DNA of 5,773 bases from Nannocystaceae bacterium (GTDB lineage Bacteria; Myxococcota_A; Polyangia; Nannocystales; Nannocystaceae). The translations under genes and the position numbers were made by a program. The stretch is taken from contig JAESSZ010000530.1 in assembly GCA_016763875.1 (NCBI GenBank), forward strand, positions 1 to 5,773, read 5' to 3'. The notes below the pieces were generated by a model. The model worked only from the letters and a program-made list of their open reading frames with translations, had not been told where the DNA came from and did no database searches. Below are positions 1 through 5,773 of the stretch, in pieces. The first letter of the stretch is position 1. Every line of letters begins with the position of its first letter.

Positions 1-833
1 CATTGCGGGCGGGGGTAGGTCTGGTCACGATTGCGAGCGATGATCCGGAGGTCTCCGCGCAACTGGTGGCACACCGGCCCGAGTTGATGGTGCGTCGGCG
101 CGGTGACGAGACGTTGCTGCCTGGTGCGTCGGCGCTGTGTGTCGGCCCCGGCCTCACCCGGGCCGCCGATCGCCTCGGGCTCGCAGAACTGTGGCGTGTC
201 GAGCCGCGGCCCGCGGTCTTCGATGCCAGCGCGTTGGACGAGGTGCCGCTACTTGAGCCCAACCCACATCCCAAGACAGAGCTCCCGCATCGTCGCGGCG
301 CTCGGGTCATCACGCCGCATCCGGGGGAAGCCGCTCGACTCTTGACCCGCGCGTTTCCGGACGACCCCTGGTCTTCAGTGCGAGTGCAGGCGCACCGGGT
401 TGAGGCCGTGCGTCGATTGGCGGGATGTACGGGCGCGGTGGTGGTGCTCAAGGGCGAGGGCACACTGGTGGCGACGCCCGCGATGGCCACCACTGGCACT
501 GGCGAGAACACTGGCGAGATCACTGGCGAGAACACTGGCGAGAACACTGGCGAGGCCGCGCATGTGCACGTCGTGGTCAGCGGTAGCGCCGCGCTGGCGA
601 CCGCGGGGTCCGGCGACGTGCTCGCTGGCGTGCTGGGTGCCCTGATGGCGCGTGGTGTGACGGCGGCTGTGGCTGCGCCGATCGCCGCGCACGTGCATGG
701 CCTCGCGGGGGAACGCCTCGAGGTCGGCGCGGCCGCCATGGATGTTGCCGACGCCGTGGCTCACGCGATGGCCGACGTCCAGACGGCCGCCGGGCGTCAG
801 CATTCGCGCTGGCCGACACTACGGCGGGGGTAA
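1..833 (+). CDS. nnrD: ADP-dependent NAD(P)H-hydrate dehydratase, C-terminal part (5'-truncated)
   Basis: The enzyme uses ADP to dehydrate S-NADHX/NADPHX, the damaged hydrated cofactors, back to NAD(P)H in the cytoplasm. In many bacteria it is fused behind the NnrE epimerase. About 276 residues are visible, with the first complete codon at base 3. The opening residues LRAGVGLVTIA match an internal helix-strand of the family, so the TTG there is not the true start and the gene continues upstream. Ribokinase-fold landmarks in order, in visible numbering: VGPGL at 47-51, DASAL at 74-78 (usually DADAL), ITPHPGEAARLL at 103-114, VVLKGEGT at 147-154, and GSGDVLAG at 202-209 with the expected catalytic Asp205. 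A helical C-terminus follows, then a basic tail. Odd feature: residues 166-184 are a TGEN repeat inserted between the LKGEGT strand and the GSGD loop. Whether NnrE is fused upstream cannot be seen. The family call is firm; activity is likely but not proven given the insertion and the DASAL variant. Confidence 0.9.
   Translation, partial: LRAGVGLVTIASDDPEVSAQLVAHRPELMVRRRGDETLLPGASALCVGPGLTRAADRLGLAELWRVEPRPAVFDASALDEVPLLEPNPHPKTELPHRRGARVITPHPGEAARLLTRAFPDDPWSSVRVQAHRVEAVRRLAGCTGAVVVLKGEGTLVATPAMATTGTGENTGEITGENTGENTGEAAHVHVVVSGSAALATAGSGDVLAGVLGALMARGVTAAVAAPIAAHVHGLAGERLEVGAAAMDVADAVAHAMADVQTAAGRQHSRWPTLRRG
498..554 (+). repeat. In-frame 12-bp tandem repeat (4 full copies plus 9 bp) inside nnrD
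   Basis: The unit is actggcgagaac, at 498-509, 510-521 (one change, giving atc at the end), 522-533 and 534-545, followed by a 9-bp partial copy at 546-554. A half unit (actggc) lies just before it at 492-497. The unit length is a multiple of three and it lies in frame, coding Thr-Gly-Glu-Asn (once Thr-Gly-Glu-Ile) four times and then Thr-Gly-Glu. Gain or loss of a copy by strand slippage would lengthen or shorten a surface loop without shifting the frame. The near-identical codons of the copies suggest recent expansion. Confidence 0.95.
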
Positions 834-866
834 AACGGCGCGGGTAGAGCTGACGCACGAGACACG

Positions 867-2483
867 CTACTCATCCGCTGGCGTTTCCGGATCCGACACG
901 TCGGCGGGTCCGGGCTGCTCTGGGTCTTCGGTATGTCCCGAACTGCTGGACAAGAACTTGCTTGAGCTGGTGCCGTCATGGCAGCGCACGGCCCACGCGC
1001 CAGGAATACCGGTGCTGACGCACAACTCAGCGTTGCGCGAGACTCTCTTGGAAAAGACGTCCTCAAGGACGCCATTGTCCATGAACGCCGGTCCCTGGGT
1101 GCCGTTGCGGAACCGAAGCTCGCCGTCGACGACCGTGGGCGCGATGCGTCGAACGGAGAGGGTCTGCCCGATGTCGCCGGGCGCATCGTCGCGGCTGGAG
1201 TCGAGCAGCCACACGCCCGTGTCGTCGCGCGCCATGAACGACACATCCGACAGGATGAGGTGGTCGCTCGCGCGGTTGGCCGATACCGCGGTGTAACTGC
1301 CCTGTTCGACGGCGATCGCCCAGTGCCTCATGGCGTCACGGCCCTCGTCGACGCCGTCCTCGGGTTGCCCAGGCATTGCCGCAGCGACTGCGGCGAGACG
1401 GTAGTTGTGGCCGGCTTCGCCGAGTGCCACCAGGTCCCGGGTCACGGGGTCGAACGCCAGCACGCGCGAGCGCCCAACGCTCTCCGATGCTTCCATGTAC
1501 AGCACGCCGTTGGGGGCAAAGCCGGCGATCTGGTGGTCGCCAGCGGTCGCGCTGCGCACGAGACACGACGCTTGGAGATCGAGGTTACGCATCGCCAGTG
1601 CGCCCGTTGGTGTGCGGAAGGCGAGATGACTACCGTCCGGAGAGACGCCGCGCAGCCCCGGAATTTCCTCGCTGGCGCCACGCCCGCTGACCGCCGCACC
1701 CGAGAACCGGTCGATGAGTGTGCCGTCGGGCACGCTGAACACCAGCGTTTGCGCGGCATTGCCTTCGCCCGAGGTCGCGATGATCCGCTCGTCGCCCGGG
1801 CTCAACACCACGCGGGAGAACGTCCGCCCCCGCACCAGCCGAATCGATTCGCCCGTCTCCACGTCAGGGTGCACGCCGACCAGATACAGCGACTCCTCGC
1901 CGCCAGTGTGAATCTTGCGACCCACGAGATAACGTTCACCGACCGCAGCCACGCGGAGGTTCGCAATGTCGTCTCCGATGAGATGTGCCTGAGTTTCGCC
2001 CGGGTAGTAGCGGCCCAGTCGCATGTCGGCCGTTCGCGTCAACACGTAGTTGTTGCCGCGCATGCTGGCGACCAAATGCCGTGGCCGATTCTTCCCCTGG
2101 GTGACTGGGTTGAGCCGCGCAACCGCGCGCCCGTCTGGGGTGCTCACGCTTGAGATCTCGTAGCTGTTGACGATGCCCAGCTCGCGGTCGATGGCGATCG
2201 CAAACTCCCCGGTGGAGGTCAGCAGAACGCGACTCCCGGTGCTCAAGCCCTCGAGACGTTCCCGACGAAGGTAGCAGCCCGTTTCTTCGTCGCAGACCTC
2301 GTGCAGGATGAACGGCTGGTCGGCCGTGATCGCGACGACTGGCGCAGTGTGGGGCGTGACCAAGGTCCCGTTGCGAGCGTGTCCGAGGTCCATCGATCCA
2401 CACGGGGTCGCAGGGTCGCTGCCGAGCCCGCAGCCGGTGGCGAGCAATGTCACCAACGCAGCAATCGAGGTCAAACTCGGCAT
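867..2483 (-). CDS. Predicted lipoprotein with beta-propeller-like repeats, function unknown
   Basis: The protein is 538 aa from the ATG at 2483-2481 and ends in TAG at 869-867. A GTG 15 bp upstream (2498) would add MGFVG; I prefer the ATG because it starts right before the hydrophobic stretch. Residues 1-18 (PSLTSIAALVTLLATGC) look like a type II signal peptide with Cys18 as lipidation site, although the n-region has no Lys or Arg. The body repeats strand-turn-strand blocks typical of propeller blades: VLLTSTGEFAIAIDR (86-100), LSPGDERIIATSGEG (227-241), GVSPDGSHLAFRT (279-291) and AGFAPNGVLYME (320-331). The SPDG turn is common in WD40-like and TolB-like blades. Cys488 and Cys501 could form a disulfide. 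The C-terminal 30 residues are Ser/Pro/acidic and probably disordered. It is convergent with nnrD and divergent from the transporter operon. No catalytic motif is seen, so I give no function. An external or periplasmic scaffold or binding role is only inferred from the fold. Confidence 0.82.
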   Translation of the reverse strand: MPSLTSIAALVTLLATGCGLGSDPATPCGSMDLGHARNGTLVTPHTAPVVAITADQPFILHEVCDEETGCYLRRERLEGLSTGSRVLLTSTGEFAIAIDRELGIVNSYEISSVSTPDGRAVARLNPVTQGKNRPRHLVASMRGNNYVLTRTADMRLGRYYPGETQAHLIGDDIANLRVAAVGERYLVGRKIHTGGEESLYLVGVHPDVETGESIRLVRGRTFSRVVLSPGDERIIATSGEGNAAQTLVFSVPDGTLIDRFSGAAVSGRGASEEIPGLRGVSPDGSHLAFRTPTGALAMRNLDLQASCLVRSATAGDHQIAGFAPNGVLYMEASESVGRSRVLAFDPVTRDLVALGEAGHNYRLAAVAAAMPGQPEDGVDEGRDAMRHWAIAVEQGSYTAVSANRASDHLILSDVSFMARDDTGVWLLDSSRDDAPGDIGQTLSVRRIAPTVVDGELRFRNGTQGPAFMDNGVLEDVFSKRVSRNAELCVSTGIPGAWAVRCHDGTSSSKFLSSSSGHTEDPEQPGPADVSDPETPADE

Positions 2484-2504
2484 GCCCACAAAACCCACAT
2501 TGTT

Positions 2505-2535
2505 ATCGTATCATGGTCGGGTCGCTCTGTGGCAA
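2505..2535 (-). promoter_or_regulatory. Possible promoter of the minus-strand lipoprotein gene
   Basis: Read on the minus strand, TTGCCA (2535-2530) is followed after 19 bp by TACGAT (2510-2505), four of six matches to TATAAT, within the most AT-rich patch of the intergenic region. The 19-bp spacer is longer than ideal. Initiation about seven bases downstream would give a transcript starting near 2498, leaving a leader of only about 15 nt before the ATG, or none before the GTG. Assigned by eye only. Confidence 0.28.
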
Positions 2536-2593
2536 CCTCCGCGGCGTCGTGGTCCGAAGAAAATCCGCCGATTGCGCTAGATGCTCGTCGGGT

Positions 2594-2608
2594 GCTCGGG
2601 AACCGAGC
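2594..2608. promoter_or_regulatory. Perfect inverted repeat in the divergent intergenic region
   Basis: GCTCGG-GAA-CCGAGC has 6-bp arms and a 3-bp centre, 70 bp upstream of the plus-strand lipoprotein start. It could be an operator half-site pair for a dimeric regulator or a small hairpin in the 5' leader. It has no T-tract, so it is not a standard terminator. In such GC-rich DNA a 6-bp inverted repeat can occur by chance. Confidence 0.3.
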
Positions 2609-2667
2609 GGCTCTGTGGGGGTCTCGCAAGGCGTGACCACAACAAATCCGCGCGTAAGCAACAGATT

Positions 2668-2672
2668 GGGGA
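2668..2672 (+). promoter_or_regulatory. Ribosome binding site supporting the ATG at 2678
   Basis: GGGGA lies five bases before the ATG at 2678, a partial Shine-Dalgarno match at workable spacing. It supports this start over the open frame further upstream, which would place about 77 unlikely residues before the signal peptide. Confidence 0.45.
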
Positions 2673-2677
2673 TCGCG

Positions 2678-3844
2678 ATGCGGCCCATCGCGGCACTCGG
2701 CTTGCTGACGGCGTTGGCTTGCGATGGTGGTGTCGAGCCCGTCAAACCAGGCGTCGAAGCGGCGACCCCTGACGCCGCGCCCTCCGCAGCGCTGCCGGCC
2801 GCCACAGCCGCGCCAGAGTCCCGCGAGGAGCTGGCTGACGACGAAGCCCGGGCGAAACGCTACGCACAGATCGCGGACGGACTCGAGGCTGATGCGGCCG
2901 CAGCCACGGCTGGGAAGGTTTTTGCGAGTTCGCAGGCCGACCTTCAGTCGATCCTCGATCGCGCCGACGACCGTTTCCTGCGGATCAACGCCGCGATCCT
3001 GCTTGGCCACATGCTTGAACTTCGTGGCGATCGGAAAGGGGCGATCGCGTACTGGCGCCACGCGACCAAACTCGTGCCGAGTGCCGTGGGGCCCGACGGT
3101 GCCGGACCGGACGATGCCGGCCCGTTCATGGCGTTGGCACTTGGCCTGGCCGGAGACAAGCAGTTCAAAGCTGCTGCCGTCGCCCAGGCGACCGCCAGTG
3201 CGCTCGACCCCAACAACCTCGAGAACTGGCTCGCGCTGGGAGAACTGCGGATCCGTGCGGGCGACCCGGAAGCGGCGGCGACGGCCTACGTCGACTACGA
3301 GCGAGTCCGTGCGAGCTTGGTCAATGGCCTGACCGGACGCAAGAAGGCTGATGGCGCGTTCTTCGTTTCGCCCGATGAGCGCATCGCTTGTGCCCGTAAC
3401 CTCGCGGCCGCCATCGACGCGGGCACGGCGATGGCGCTGCTGTACTCCCTGCAGACCGAACCGGAGCACATCGTGCGTATGGCGGTTGCGCAGGTCATGG
3501 GCGAGCAGCGCTTGCAGGCCTACGCGCCGCGCCTCAAAGCGCAGATCAAAACCGAGTCCGACGGCGATACCAAGACCGTCATGCAATGGGCGCTGGCGGA
3601 GATCGGGCGCGACCCGGTGCTCGTCAACGAGGACGATGCGGCGAGGCTGCCCAAAGACGACCCCCGCGCCGCCGAGGGGGACCCACGCGAGGGGCTGCCG
3701 GAGGCCAAACCGCCATCTCGGGTGCAGCCGTCGGGTTCAGCTACGCTGGGCACCCCCGCTGCGACACCGGACGCCGACGCCGATCCCGGGAGCCGCGGCC
3801 AAGCGGTCGGCCCGTCACCCGGTGCGGACGCCGCTCCGCGATAG
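2678..3844 (+). CDS. TPR/HEAT-like repeat lipoprotein, first gene of the ABC transporter operon
   Basis: The protein is 388 aa. The reading frame is open back to 2447, but the ATG at 2678 puts a signal peptide exactly at the N-terminus (MRPIAALGLLTALAC, Arg2, predicted lipidated Cys15) and has GGGGA upstream. Residues 16-50 are an Ala/Pro-rich linker. Helical repeats follow: TPR-like units at about 105-134 (GHMLELRGDRKGAIAYWRHA), 150-178 and 181-210 (WLALGELRIRAGDPEAAATAY). HEAT-like helix pairs come next at about 240-310, including HIVRMAVAQVMGEQ and TVMQWALAEIG. From 318 onward the tail is Asp/Pro/Ala-rich and probably disordered. Such repeats usually mediate protein-protein contact, and no enzyme motif is seen. 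The gene ends 5 bp before the ABC ATPase gene, so co-transcription is likely and a role as extracytoplasmic partner of the transporter is inferred. Whether it sits in the inner or outer membrane cannot be read; Asp follows the Cys, which in E. coli favours inner-membrane retention, but that rule may not hold here. Confidence 0.85.
   Translation: MRPIAALGLLTALACDGGVEPVKPGVEAATPDAAPSAALPAATAAPESREELADDEARAKRYAQIADGLEADAAAATAGKVFASSQADLQSILDRADDRFLRINAAILLGHMLELRGDRKGAIAYWRHATKLVPSAVGPDGAGPDDAGPFMALALGLAGDKQFKAAAVAQATASALDPNNLENWLALGELRIRAGDPEAAATAYVDYERVRASLVNGLTGRKKADGAFFVSPDERIACARNLAAAIDAGTAMALLYSLQTEPEHIVRMAVAQVMGEQRLQAYAPRLKAQIKTESDGDTKTVMQWALAEIGRDPVLVNEDDAARLPKDDPRAAEGDPREGLPEAKPPSRVQPSGSATLGTPAATPDADADPGSRGQAVGPSPGADAAPR
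3089..3124 (+). repeat. Imperfect 15-bp repeat coding GPD-x-A
   Basis: Within the TPR/HEAT lipoprotein gene this stretch codes GPDGA-GPDDA-GP (residues 138-149), two 15-bp units plus a remnant. It lies in the loop between the first two TPR-like units and probably forms a flexible linker. The units have diverged at the DNA level, so this is older or weaker than the nnrD repeat. Confidence 0.5.
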
Positions 3845-3849
3845 CGCGT

Positions 3850-4851
3850 ATGTCGACGTCAGGCCCCGCATCCCTCGTGGTCGAGGACCTGTCTCATCGC
3901 TACAGCGGTGCCGACAACAACGCGTTGTCCACCGTCGCGCTGTCGATCAAACCCGGTGAACGCCTCGGACTGCTGGGCCCCAATGGCGCGGGCAAGTCCA
4001 CCCTGATGCGCCTCGTTTGCGGGTTTTTGCCGATCGCGGCGAGCGCTCGTACTCGGGTTGAAGTCGCCGGAATCGATGTCAAAACTCGATCCGCACAAGT
4101 CCGCGCCCGGGTTGGTTACATGCCAGAGCATGTGCCGCTGTACTACGAGCTGCGCGCGCGCGAGCACCTGCTGTTCCGTGCCCGGATCAAACGCGTGCCG
4201 TGGCGTGGGCGTGCACGCGAAGTCGGACGCGTGGCCGAGATGACCGCCATCGACCACGTGCTGGACACCCCTATTGGGCAGCTCTCTCGGGGGTACCGTC
4301 AGCGGGTCGCGCTCGCCGATGCGCTGCTTGGTGCGCCGCCGTTGGTGGTACTCGACGAGCCGACGGTTGGTCTGGACCCCAACCAGGTTCGCGACGTCCG
4401 GGCGATGCTGCGCGAGTTGGGGGGCACGCAGACCCTGCTGTTTTCGTCGCATATTCTGGCGGAGGTCGAGATGCTGTGTGATCGGGTGGTGATTCTCTCA
4501 GCGGGAAAGGTCGCAGCCGACGAGACCATCGAGGCGGCGACTACGCCCGGTGAGGTGCATTTGTCCATCGTGGGTGAGGACGCGGCGTGCCTGCCGGTGG
4601 TCGCTGCGGCCGCCACCGCATTGCAAACCACCCTGCCCAGTCGGCCGGAGGCAGGCTTGGGCGCGGCGCGACGCATCGACATCAGCGCGGTTGGTTTGGC
4701 GCCTTCGGAGGTCATGCGGGCGCTGGGCATCGCCGCTCGGGAGGCCGGGGTGGCCGTCCTTACGCTGCGGGCCGGGACGACCCGTCTCGAAGAGCGCTTC
4801 GCAGAGGTCACCGGCGCGGGCAAGGCCTCGCCCTCGGAGTCGTCGCCATGA
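3850..4851 (+). CDS. GldA-like ABC transporter ATP-binding protein
   Basis: This 333-aa cytoplasmic ATPase powers an ABC-2 type exporter or membrane machine. All nucleotide-binding motifs are present: Walker A GPNGAGKST (43-51), a Q-loop region GYMPEHVPLYYEL (90-102) with Glu in place of Gln, signature LSRGYRQRVALA (145-156), Walker B and D-loop VVLDEPTVGLDPNQ (166-179), and H-loop FSSHILAEVE (198-207). The GYxPEHxPLY and LS-K/R-GYRQRV forms are characteristic of the GldA subgroup. The C-terminal 100 residues form the usual alpha/beta extension ending in LEERFAEV. The ATG at 3850 follows the lipoprotein stop by 5 bp with no clear Shine-Dalgarno, so translation is probably coupled; the frame is open further upstream but would overlap the lipoprotein gene with unrelated residues. 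The stop overlaps the permease start (ATGA). In Bacteroidota GldA serves gliding, but many relatives lie in non-gliders, so the substrate is unknown. Confidence 0.93.
   Translation: MSTSGPASLVVEDLSHRYSGADNNALSTVALSIKPGERLGLLGPNGAGKSTLMRLVCGFLPIAASARTRVEVAGIDVKTRSAQVRARVGYMPEHVPLYYELRAREHLLFRARIKRVPWRGRAREVGRVAEMTAIDHVLDTPIGQLSRGYRQRVALADALLGAPPLVVLDEPTVGLDPNQVRDVRAMLRELGGTQTLLFSSHILAEVEMLCDRVVILSAGKVAADETIEAATTPGEVHLSIVGEDAACLPVVAAAATALQTTLPSRPEAGLGAARRIDISAVGLAPSEVMRALGIAAREAGVAVLTLRAGTTRLEERFAEVTGAGKASPSESSP
4836..4839 (+). promoter_or_regulatory. Ribosome binding site of the permease gene
   Basis: GGAG lies eight bases before the ATG at 4848, inside the end of the ATPase gene. It fixes the permease start at the ATGA overlap and suggests the permease can be initiated directly as well as by coupling. 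Confidence 0.6.
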
Positions 4852-5773
4852 ACGCAGCAATCGGCGCGGTCGTACATTGGGTATCGGGGACGGTGGCCGT
4901 CGCGCACCGAGAGTTGCTGTCGCTGTTCGTGACTCCCTTGGCCTACGTGGTAGGGACCCTGTTCCTGCTGCTGCAGGGCTGGAACTTCGCGCTGTTGCTG
5001 CGCGTGCTCAACGACCCCCTCGCCGCCCCGGGGCCGGTCATGCAGTACTTTTTCTCCGGCAGTTTCTTCATCTTCTGGCCGCCCGTCTTGTTCTTGTGCG
5101 CGGCGCTGTCGATGCGACTCATTGCCGAGGAGCGCGCGCAAGGGACACTGGAGGCGTTGCTTACCTCGCCGCTATCGCCGTTGCAGGTGGTGGTGGGCAA
5201 GTACCTGGGCGCGATGGGGCTGTACATCGCTTTTTGGCTGCCGACGGTCGTGTTGTACGTGCTGCTGCGGGGTGCGGGCGTGGACCCGGATGTGGGCCCT
5301 ATCGCCTCGGGTTACGCGGGCACGCTCCTGGTGGGCGCGAGCTTTATCGCGATAGGCCTACTGTGCAGCGCGGTGGCCAAGAGCCAGCTGTCGGCCGCGA
5401 TCGCGAGTTTCGTGACCTGCACCATCATGCTGCTCGCCGGGCTGCTCGTGGACCAGGTCGAGTCCTCGACGCTCAACGCGTTCTTGGCCGGAACGAGCCT
5501 GCTTTCGATGATGCAGGAGTTGTCGCAGGGCATCGTGGACCAGCGCTGGATCTGGCTCCACGGCGGCGTCGTCGTCTCCGCGGTGGCTGCGGCCGCCATC
5601 GCCATCGACCCACGTCGTGATCTGCAACGTCTCGTCCAACTTGCGTTGCTCGTGGTCGCAGTGGGGCACCTCGCGTGGCTGGGCGTGTCCCACGCTGAGC
5701 GCGGGGACTGGACGGGCGGGCGGGTCTACAGCCTCTCGGACCGGGCCGCGCACGTGCTCTCGCAGCTCAAGAG
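4848..5773 (+). CDS. ABC-2 permease (GldF-like) fused to a GldG-like domain, 3'-truncated
   Basis: The frame is open from the ATG at 4848 to the right edge, with 308 complete codons and no stop. The permease has an amphipathic N-terminus and six likely membrane segments at about 27-50, 67-90, 118-140, 155-175, 181-201 and 236-253. Between the second and third lies the hallmark ABC-2 coupling segment EERAQGTLEALLTSPLSPLQ (94-113) followed by VVVGKYLG, very close to GldF. After a basic loop (DPRRDLQRL, 254-262) a seventh segment (263-280) leads into ERGDWTGGRVYSLSDRAAHV (284-303), which matches the N-terminal RxDWTxxxxYSLS region of GldG/ABC-auxiliary proteins. The product is therefore probably a GldF-GldG fusion whose extracytoplasmic part lies beyond the window. 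Its partner is the ATPase just upstream (4-bp overlap). The transported substrate is unknown. The permease call is firm; the fusion is strongly suggested but its extent is unseen. Confidence 0.88.
   Translation, partial: MNAAIGAVVHWVSGTVAVAHRELLSLFVTPLAYVVGTLFLLLQGWNFALLLRVLNDPLAAPGPVMQYFFSGSFFIFWPPVLFLCAALSMRLIAEERAQGTLEALLTSPLSPLQVVVGKYLGAMGLYIAFWLPTVVLYVLLRGAGVDPDVGPIASGYAGTLLVGASFIAIGLLCSAVAKSQLSAAIASFVTCTIMLLAGLLVDQVESSTLNAFLAGTSLLSMMQELSQGIVDQRWIWLHGGVVVSAVAAAAIAIDPRRDLQRLVQLALLVVAVGHLAWLGVSHAERGDWTGGRVYSLSDRAAHVLSQLK

Larger units (their letters stand above)
2484..2677. other. Divergent intergenic region between two lipoprotein genes
   Basis: This is the only gap over 100 bp in the window and must hold the promoters of both the minus-strand propeller lipoprotein and the plus-strand transporter operon. 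Its left end (about 2490-2516) is AT-rich for this genome and contains an imperfect palindrome, TGTTATCGTATCA (2501-2513). The middle carries the GCTCGG/CCGAGC inverted repeat. I see no convincing -35/-10 pair for the plus-strand operon, no riboswitch-like structure and no credible small gene. Confidence 0.6.

Noticed and set aside
90..102. Glu in the ATPase Q-loop as a sign of inactivation (protein residues 90-102)
   Set aside because: The GYxPE form is normal for GldA-type ATPases, and Walker A, signature, Walker B and H-loop are intact. The coordinates here are residue numbers within the product starting at base 3850.
498..554. CRISPR array
   Set aside because: The units are contiguous 12-mers without spacers and keep the nnrD reading frame.
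3..833. True gene start at the TTG at base 3
   Set aside because: The first residues align to the interior of the NnrD fold and the N-terminal Gly-rich region is missing, so the gene begins upstream of the window.
978..2153. Long plus-strand open frame (391 codons) opposite the propeller lipoprotein gene
   Set aside because: Its product is His/Arg/Ala-rich with no signal or domain. The minus strand has a lipobox and propeller-like repeats. Long antisense frames are expected in DNA this GC-rich.
2594..2608. Rho-independent terminator
   Set aside because: There is no T-run after either arm and no gene ends just upstream on either strand.
2471..3586. Long minus-strand open frame (371 codons) opposite the TPR/HEAT lipoprotein gene
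   Set aside because: Its product is Arg-rich and featureless, and spans the divergent intergenic region. The plus strand has a clear signal peptide and helical repeats.
3859..4452. Minus-strand open frame opposite the ATPase
   Set aside because: The opposite strand encodes all ABC motifs and this frame shows no family features.
4550..5620. Plus-strand frame of 356 codons crossing the ATPase-permease junction
   Set aside because: It is a frame-shifted shadow of the ATPase end and the permease, with Arg/Pro-rich low-complexity product. The frame starting at 4848 has canonical ABC-2 motifs.

Overview
This is a GC-rich, almost fully coding stretch of a bacterial chromosome. It carries two secreted or lipid-anchored proteins and a GldA/GldF/GldG-type ABC-2 transporter. 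Strong G/C preference at third codon positions, long antisense shadow frames, two predicted lipoproteins of unknown function and an ABC-2 permease fused to a GldG-like segment suggest a high-GC Gram-negative bacterium. Myxococcota or a related deltaproteobacterial lineage is my best guess. This rests on general resemblance only; no marker gene in the window settles it.

Layout. (1) Bases 1-833, + strand: the 3' part of an NAD(P)H-hydrate dehydratase gene (nnrD), cut by the left edge. A 12-bp in-frame tandem repeat is inserted near its active site. (2) Bases 867-2483, - strand, convergent with nnrD across a gap of about 33 bp: a predicted lipoprotein of about 538 aa with beta-propeller-like repeats and no recognised function. 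(3) Bases 2484-2677: the only substantial intergenic region, a divergent regulatory region with a 6-bp-arm palindrome, an AT-rich patch that may be the promoter of the minus-strand gene, and a plausible ribosome binding site for the plus-strand gene. (4) Bases 2678-5773, + strand: a compact three-gene unit. It encodes a TPR/HEAT-like lipoprotein, a GldA-like ABC ATPase 5 bp later, and an ABC-2 permease that overlaps the ATPase by ATGA. The permease runs off the right edge just as a GldG-like segment begins.

How the genes work together. The ATPase and permease should form one inner-membrane complex. The fused GldG-like part would project into the periplasm or out of the cell, and the upstream lipoprotein is a candidate accessory subunit because it is tightly linked to the ATPase. 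GldA/GldF/GldG are needed for gliding in Bacteroidota, but homologues are widespread in non-gliding bacteria, so no motility role can be claimed. NnrD is a metabolite-repair housekeeping enzyme and looks unrelated to the transporter. The features that most deserve attention are the NnrD repeat insertion and the lipoprotein-ATPase-GldF/GldG fusion operon. I see no CRISPR array, RNA gene, insertion sequence or defence system.
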